Shown: positions 5,902-10,138 of the stretch, piece after piece
How positions within the stretch are numbered: the stretch's first letter is position 1
Layout: every line of letters starts with the position of its first letter
Assembly (NCBI GenBank): GCA_937915285.1
Contig: CALDNG010000181.1
Location: 1 to 10,138 of the forward strand
Origin: an uncultured Desulfomonile sp.
Lineage (GTDB): Bacteria; Desulfobacterota; Desulfomonilia; Desulfomonilales; Desulfomonilaceae
Length of the DNA stretch: 10,138 bases
Direction of reading: 5' to 3'
Notes under the pieces: model-generated
Told to the model about the DNA's origin: nothing
What the model saw: only the letters and a program-made list of their open reading frames with translations
Database searches by the model: none
Position numbers and translations under genes: made by a program

Positions 5902-7428
5902 TTACATGGTTTTTAGTTCGCCAATGTAGAGTTTTAGCTGTTTGAGGAGATCACTAGCCACTTCTTCATTTTGAGCTATGATGTTGTTCAGCTGTTTGGG
6001 ATCCTTACGACGATCATAAAGCTCATCCCCTTCAGGGACTTCCTGCTTGGCTCCTGCCGTGCAAGACCACATTGCTTCATTTTTCATGATCTCTTTGCCA
6101 GGAGTGTTCACGTTGGCGTAATCTCTCTGGCTAGCGTTCTTGAGCAACCAGTGAATGTAGCTGTAATCTTCGGTGATGATCGACCATGACATGCCGTAGT
6201 AACCTGCGATTGCAAAATCCCTAACCTTGTCGACTTCACCTTTCATCAGCGGAATGAGATTCTGGCCTTGCATGTCAATGCATCCATAAACGGGGAACCC
6301 GTGACCACCGTCGAGTGAATTATTTTCCTCGTAGAGATTGAGAGCACTCAGGATAGTTGGGGCTATGTCAACATTCTGGACAAATCCCTTGATGCGCTTG
6401 CCACCCTCAAGGCCGGGCACGTGAATCATCAGCGGAACATGAACCAATTCCTCGTACGGCCAGGGACGACACTTGCGCATTATTCCGTGACCATGTTCCC
6501 CCTTACCCATCGGCTGCCCATGGTCAGAGGTAATAATAATCATGGTCTCGTCCCAGAGTCCCTGATCTCTAATTGAATTCAGGAGCTTACCTATTTGCTT
6601 GTCCACCAGTTCCACATTCTCCGAGTAAAGAGCCCTGACATGTTCGCATTCCTCATCAGTGATTCGACCTTCAACAGGTGTCCAGGGAGCAAGTAATATA
6701 GGGTTACCTTTCCAGTCAGGGTTATATGGGCATGGCTCTTTGGTCCAAACTGATGGGGGATCCCAGGGCTCATGAGGATCGAAAGAATCGATCCACAGCA
6801 TGAAAGGCCGTGTCTTGATGCGTATGTCACGAAGCCATCTATCTGCTTCGCCGGCTACAACGCTAATGTAATTGTCATCTTCAGACCTCCAGTGCTGTCG
6901 GATTTTGAGGAAACAGTCTATCTCTTTCAAAAGAGCCGCGCTGGCGTCGTCGATAAGTTCACCTTTCTCGTTGTAGACCATCGTTTGCGTGGTGTAATCA
7001 ATGGCTTTCATTCCCGGGTCAAGCGCATCATCCTGGTTGATTGTATGATCCAGTTCATGGCCGGGACAGAACTTCACATAGTCAAAACCGCGGGAATAAC
7101 CGTATTTGGGAAGACGCATGGGTGGAGTGTCATAGACCAGAGCCGTTTGCACCTTCCTACCCCAGAGAATGTCCGTTACCGTTGTGTCTTCGTGCGCCAG
7201 AGGCTGCCAGCCACCAAATGGCAGCGTGAATCTGCCGGTCATTAGGGCGCGTCGAACAGGCACTGTCGGCAGTCCTTCGCTATAGGCGTTCTCAAAGAGG
7301 AAGCCGTTTCGGGCAAAGCGATCAATATTAGGGGTCTTGATTGTGGTATTGCCGTAACATCCCAAATAATTGTACTGCAAGGTGTCCAGCATGATGAAAA
7401 CCACGTTCTTTATGGCCGGTTGAGTCAT
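5902..7428 (-). CDS. Sulfatase-fold hydrolase of the alkaline phosphatase superfamily with Thr at the nucleophile site
   Basis: This 508-residue protein opens with the sulfatase N-terminal pattern NVVFIMLDTL, then LGCYGN and TPNIDRFA. Asp15 is the likely first metal ligand. The later metal-site motifs are present: FDPHEPW (Asp217, His219), ITSDHGQ (Asp302, His303), GEHGHG (His312, His314) and a Lys at 319 before YEE and VPLMI. At the catalytic C/S-x-P-x-R position it has Thr55-Val-Pro57-Val-Arg59, followed by ALMTGR. Thr is not a substrate for formylglycine maturation, but it is the nucleophile in phosphoesterase and phosphotransferase branches of this superfamily (NPP, EptA/LtaS, phosphonoacetate hydrolase). 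A phosphoester or phosphonate substrate is therefore favoured over a sulfate ester. No signal peptide is seen, so it is probably cytoplasmic. ATG at 7428 is chosen for its GAGGAG 6 nt upstream; a TTG at 7473 would add 15 residues without a ribosome site. It is first in the operon with the thioredoxin-like and MFS genes. Confidence 0.88.
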   Translation of the reverse strand: MTQPAIKNVVFIMLDTLQYNYLGCYGNTTIKTPNIDRFARNGFLFENAYSEGLPTVPVRRALMTGRFTLPFGGWQPLAHEDTTVTDILWGRKVQTALVYDTPPMRLPKYGYSRGFDYVKFCPGHELDHTINQDDALDPGMKAIDYTTQTMVYNEKGELIDDASAALLKEIDCFLKIRQHWRSEDDNYISVVAGEADRWLRDIRIKTRPFMLWIDSFDPHEPWDPPSVWTKEPCPYNPDWKGNPILLAPWTPVEGRITDEECEHVRALYSENVELVDKQIGKLLNSIRDQGLWDETMIIITSDHGQPMGKGEHGHGIMRKCRPWPYEELVHVPLMIHVPGLEGGKRIKGFVQNVDIAPTILSALNLYEENNSLDGGHGFPVYGCIDMQGQNLIPLMKGEVDKVRDFAIAGYYGMSWSIITEDYSYIHWLLKNASQRDYANVNTPGKEIMKNEAMWSCTAGAKQEVPEGDELYDRRKDPKQLNNIIAQNEEVASDLLKQLKLYIGELKTM

Positions 7429-7434
7429 TTCTTT

Positions 7435-7440
7435 CTCCTC
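7435..7440 (-). promoter_or_regulatory. Ribosome binding site that decides the sulfatase-fold start
   Basis: On the minus strand this reads GAGGAG, 6 nt before the ATG at 7428. The upstream TTG (7473) and ATG (7470) in the same frame have no purine-rich site in front of them. Confidence 0.7.
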
Positions 7441-7584
7441 ATTTCCAATTAGGTCCACTTGCTTGACCATCAAGGGCTATCTCATTTAAAGGCTGTAGGG
7501 CCGGGTGAAACCAAGCGACAGGAGCCTCTTCAAAAACTCCATCGCTTATGTTTGCACTCTGATGTAAAGCAGGGAATCCAACAA

Positions 7585-7600
7585 CTCGAAAATTTACGAG
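7585..7600. repeat. Near-perfect 16-bp dyad, possible operator
   Basis: CTCGAAAATTTACGAG is symmetric except for the A/A pair at 7589/7596. It lies about 160 nt upstream of the sulfatase-fold start, in the region that should hold its promoter. It has the size of a dimeric repressor site, but no regulator is assigned. Confidence 0.3.
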
Positions 7601-7663
7601 GTTTGACAGTTTCTTTTTCCAGGTAGGAAAAGACGAGTCCCGCAAATGCCGAAAACACGAATG

Positions 7664-7678
7664 AATCAAGGATTGATT
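7664..7678. repeat. ATCAA-N3-TTGAT dyad
   Basis: AATCAA and TTGATT flank a GGA spacer and form a perfect 6-bp inverted repeat, 50 nt past the hybrid kinase stop and upstream of the sulfatase-fold operon. A dyad with the same half-sites occurs at 1719-1731. It may be a weak 3'-end stem or a binding site. Confidence 0.3.
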
Positions 7679-7727
7679 GGACTACTTTGAGGAGGAGTTG
7701 CGATGGGGATCAAGATTGAAAGTGGAA

Positions 7728-10133
7728 TTAGTGCTTCCCGTCAATTATATCTCTTAAAAGGGACAGTATCTGAGCCACGTCAAAAGGTTTGACAACAAAA
7801 CCTTTGGCTCCTTCTTTAACGACATCCCTGATTTTTCCGTTTGCAGAGAAACCGCTGGAGATTATGACCTTTACTCCTGGGTCAAGTTTCAACAGCTCTT
7901 TAAGGCATTGACTTCCATCCATCTGAGGCATCACGAGGTCAAGTATTATTGCCGATATTTCCTCACGACGCTTTTCAAAAACTTCCAGCGCTTCATACCC
8001 ATTTCTGGCAACAATTATCGAATAACCTGATTTTTCAAGCGCTCTCGACAAGTATTCTATTATCTGATCTTCGTCATCCACCACCATGACTGTTTCTGTA
8101 CCGCCCGATGGAGTGATTTTTAAGTCAGCTCTTGGAAGTTCGGATTCACATTCCATGGCCGGAAAATATATCTTACAGGTAGTGCCTAGTCCCGGCTCGC
8201 TGTAATAACGTATAAACCCGCCATGCTGTTCAACTATTCCAAACACGACCGACAATCCTAGACCGGTTCCCTGTCCATGTTCCTTGGTTGTGTAAAAAGG
8301 TTCAAAGATGCGAGACATAGTCTGTTCATCCATTCCGGTTCCGGTATCCGTCAGCATCAGTAAAACGTAGGGACCCGGATTAACATAGAGGTGAGTCTTG
8401 GCGTACTCGGGACTCAGAAAGATGTTGGCAGTCTCTACAGTCAGCTTGCCACCTTCCGGCATGGCGTCACGCGCATTGACCACCACATTCATGATTACTT
8501 GATCAATCTGAGTAGGGTCGGCGTGTATTTTGGCCAGGTCATCCGAGAGAATCAATTCAATGCTTATTGTTTTAGATATAGTCCTGGTAAGCATTTTTTT
8601 CATTTCATTGATTCTCTTGTTTAGGTCTAGCGCTTCTGGCTTGCTCTCCTTCTTTTTGCTGAATGTTAGCAACCTATGCACAAGATCGGCGCCTCTTCTG
8701 GAGGCTTCGTAAATATTCAGAGCATCGTCCCTGAGTCCGGCCGGAAGACTCTTGTCATCGGCCAGCAATTGTGAATATCCCAGGCAGATCTGCAGGATAT
8801 TATTGAAATCATGAGCTATTCCCCCAGCCAGGGTTCCTATGGCTTCCAGTTTTTGGGCTTGGAACAACTGCCTGGTCAATGACAGGTATTCGGTGACATC
8901 ACGTTTGACCGCCACAAAGCTCACTATCTTTCCGGTGTTGTCTTTGACAGGGGAGATCGTTGCCTCTTCAAAATACAGTTTTCCGTCCTTGCGCCTGTTG
9001 GTAAGTCGGCCCGACCAGATTGCCCCGGATTTTATGGTGTCCCACAATTCCCTGTAAAACAAATAGTCATGCTCTCCGCTCTTAAAAACCCTGGGATTTT
9101 TTCCGATTAATTCCTCTGCCGAGAAACCTGAGATTCTCTCGAGAGAAGGATTTACATACTGGATCGTTCCTTCAGAATCAGTTATCAGGATAGCTTCTGC
9201 AGCCTGCGTTATTGCCGTAGCCAGACGTCTTTGAACATCTTCGGCTTTCTTGGCGGCCTGAATGTCTCGGACAGACGCTAACCGCGCAAGTCCTCCTTCA
9301 TAAGGAATAATTTTTGCGCGAATCTGGACGGGTATATTGGCGCCATCTCGACTAACGATGGTGGCTTCATAAGCCTCCTCACTATTCGAACGAATCTGGG
9401 ACATCACTGTCTCACGAAATTCCGGAGCCACAAGGTTGATCACTTCCGATCCCGCCAGTTCCGCCTGCGAGTAACCTATCATGCGACCAAATACATCATT
9501 GAAATCCAGAAATTTGCCGTCTCTGCTTATGACAACACCCTCAAATGCGCCATCTGCAAGTATCCTGAATCTCAGCTCACTATCAAGCAGGGCTTTTTCA
9601 ACCTGCTTCCTCTCCGTTATGTCAAAAAATGTGGTCAGGATCTCATCTCCGATGATAACCCCCGATACAAGCACTATCCGTTTTGCGCCGTCCTTGCACG
9701 TTATGTGATATTCCATTGATGGAATGTCAACATTTTCCGTCAAGGCCTGGTTTATGGCGTCCTTCCAGGAGGAAACCACCCATTTGTGGTATTCCGGATC
9801 GGGATAAGCCACAGACCTCCAGCTCGCCAGTGTCGGTAGATCTTCCCGGCTGTACCCAAACGCCCTGATGAACCTCTCATTGATTTCGATAACAACCCCT
9901 TCTGTGCTGACGAGACTCATCGGAACCGGCGATGCCTCAAACAACTTTCGAAAACGGTCTTCGACTTCCAGTCGGGAAGCCATGGCTGATTCTCTAGCCT
10001 CTACAGCGGCCACTAACTTCTCCCGGACGTCTTCTATTTCTGTGATCAACGGATGAGGCTCATTGACAATTTCTGCCATGGAGAGGGCTTCTACCGAACG
10101 GGACAGACCCCTGCCTGCCAAACTACCTCCCAT
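7728..10133 (-). CDS. Hybrid histidine kinase: three PAS domains, HisKA/HATPase and C-terminal receiver
   Basis: This is a soluble-looking sensor kinase of about 801 residues. After a short helical N-terminus come three PAS domains: about 56-175 (ends TTFFDITERK), 184-296 (ends ASVRDIQAA) and 302-415 (ends VAVKRDVTEY). The third has the NPSLERISGFSAEELIGKNP pattern of well-conserved PAS modules. The HisKA helix carries the H-box LAGGIAHDFNNIL with the phosphoacceptor His441. The ATPase domain has Asn553 in NVVVNARDAM, DTGTGM (596-601) and GTGLGL (622-627). A receiver domain (about 680-798) follows, with Asp686/Asp687, phosphoacceptor Asp732 in LDLVMPQMDG and Lys782. No membrane helix or DNA-binding output is present, so phosphate must leave through another protein or the receiver acts as a switch. 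The start is uncertain: the frame is open to the window end, and ATG at 10079 and a TTG preceded by GGGAGG (near 10121) are alternatives. It lies upstream of the sulfatase-fold operon on the same strand. Confidence 0.93.
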   Translation of the reverse strand: MGGSLAGRGLSRSVEALSMAEIVNEPHPLITEIEDVREKLVAAVEARESAMASRLEVEDRFRKLFEASPVPMSLVSTEGVVIEINERFIRAFGYSREDLPTLASWRSVAYPDPEYHKWVVSSWKDAINQALTENVDIPSMEYHITCKDGAKRIVLVSGVIIGDEILTTFFDITERKQVEKALLDSELRFRILADGAFEGVVISRDGKFLDFNDVFGRMIGYSQAELAGSEVINLVAPEFRETVMSQIRSNSEEAYEATIVSRDGANIPVQIRAKIIPYEGGLARLASVRDIQAAKKAEDVQRRLATAITQAAEAILITDSEGTIQYVNPSLERISGFSAEELIGKNPRVFKSGEHDYLFYRELWDTIKSGAIWSGRLTNRRKDGKLYFEEATISPVKDNTGKIVSFVAVKRDVTEYLSLTRQLFQAQKLEAIGTLAGGIAHDFNNILQICLGYSQLLADDKSLPAGLRDDALNIYEASRRGADLVHRLLTFSKKKESKPEALDLNKRINEMKKMLTRTISKTISIELILSDDLAKIHADPTQIDQVIMNVVVNARDAMPEGGKLTVETANIFLSPEYAKTHLYVNPGPYVLLMLTDTGTGMDEQTMSRIFEPFYTTKEHGQGTGLGLSVVFGIVEQHGGFIRYYSEPGLGTTCKIYFPAMECESELPRADLKITPSGGTETVMVVDDEDQIIEYLSRALEKSGYSIIVARNGYEALEVFEKRREEISAIILDLVMPQMDGSQCLKELLKLDPGVKVIISSGFSANGKIRDVVKEGAKGFVVKPFDVAQILSLLRDIIDGKH

Positions 10134-10138
10134 TACCC

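Larger units (their letters stand above)
7429..7727 (-). other. Non-coding leader between the hybrid kinase and the sulfatase-fold operon
   Basis: This 299-nt stretch has no convincing gene. A 76-codon minus-strand frame (7669-7439) crosses it but has no family resemblance or good start. Two dyads are visible: CTCGAAAATTTACGAG (7585-7600, 14 of 16 positions symmetric) and AATCAA-GGA-TTGATT (7664-7678). A short TTTTCC-AGGTA-GGAAAA stem lies at 7615-7631. The minus-strand operon promoter should lie here, but no good -35/-10 pair was identified. No strong terminator for the kinase gene was seen, so read-through into the operon is possible. Confidence 0.45.

Noticed and set aside
5902..7428. Calling the enzyme an arylsulfatase and giving it a sulfatase gene symbol
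   Set aside because: The catalytic Cys/Ser is Thr, so formylglycine cannot form; the superfamily is certain but the sulfatase reaction is not supported.
7439..7669. 76-codon minus-strand ORF upstream of the sulfatase-fold gene
   Set aside because: No family resemblance and no convincing ribosome site; it runs into the Shine-Dalgarno region of the real gene and looks like leader sequence.
1..10138. CRISPR arrays, tRNA or rRNA genes, insertion sequences or phage genes
   Set aside because: No regularly spaced repeats, cloverleaf-like segments, transposase or integrase frames were seen on either strand.

Overview
The window looks like a stretch of bacterial chromosome of moderate GC content. 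It carries two signalling loci at its edges and two transport or metabolism clusters between them. Gene density is high, Shine-Dalgarno sites are strong, and there are PAS-rich two-component genes, a CBS-domain protein paired with a DASS-family anion transporter, and a sulfatase-fold enzyme. This mix resembles anaerobic Desulfobacterota (Syntrophobacter- or Desulfomonile-like sulfate reducers and syntrophs). That assignment is a guess from gene style: there is no rRNA or other taxonomic marker here.

Layout. Positions 2-1571 (+) hold a two-component pair: the 3' part of a PAS histidine kinase of the NarX/DegS/LiaS class (HisKA_3), overlapping a NarL/FixJ-type response regulator by 11 nt. Positions 1776-3942 (+) hold a small stand-alone CBS-pair protein followed after 76 nt by a complete DASS (SLC13/INDY) sodium:dicarboxylate/sulfate-type transporter. 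A strong stem-loop sits in the 76-nt gap. Positions 3943-4117 are the convergent junction with the next gene and contain three inverted repeats, one of them a likely bidirectional terminator. Positions 7428-4118 (-) form a probable three-gene operon: a sulfatase-fold enzyme of the alkaline-phosphatase superfamily, a short thioredoxin-like protein with a CPHC active site, and an MFS transporter of sugar-porter/AAHS appearance. Positions 7429-7727 are a non-coding leader. Positions 10133-7728 (-) encode a hybrid histidine kinase with three PAS domains and a C-terminal receiver; its N-terminus may run off the window.

The most notable point is the enzyme of the minus-strand operon. At the site where sulfatases carry the Cys or Ser that becomes formylglycine (C/S-x-P-x-R), it has Thr (T-V-P-V-R), with the rest of the metal site apparently intact. 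Thr cannot be converted to formylglycine. It is, however, the nucleophile in several phosphotransfer branches of this superfamily, so the protein is more likely a phosphoesterase or phosphotransferase than a sulfatase. With a redox protein and an organic-solute transporter beside it, the operon looks like an uptake-and-cleavage or modify-and-export module of unknown substrate. No CRISPR array, tRNA, rRNA, insertion sequence or prophage gene was seen.
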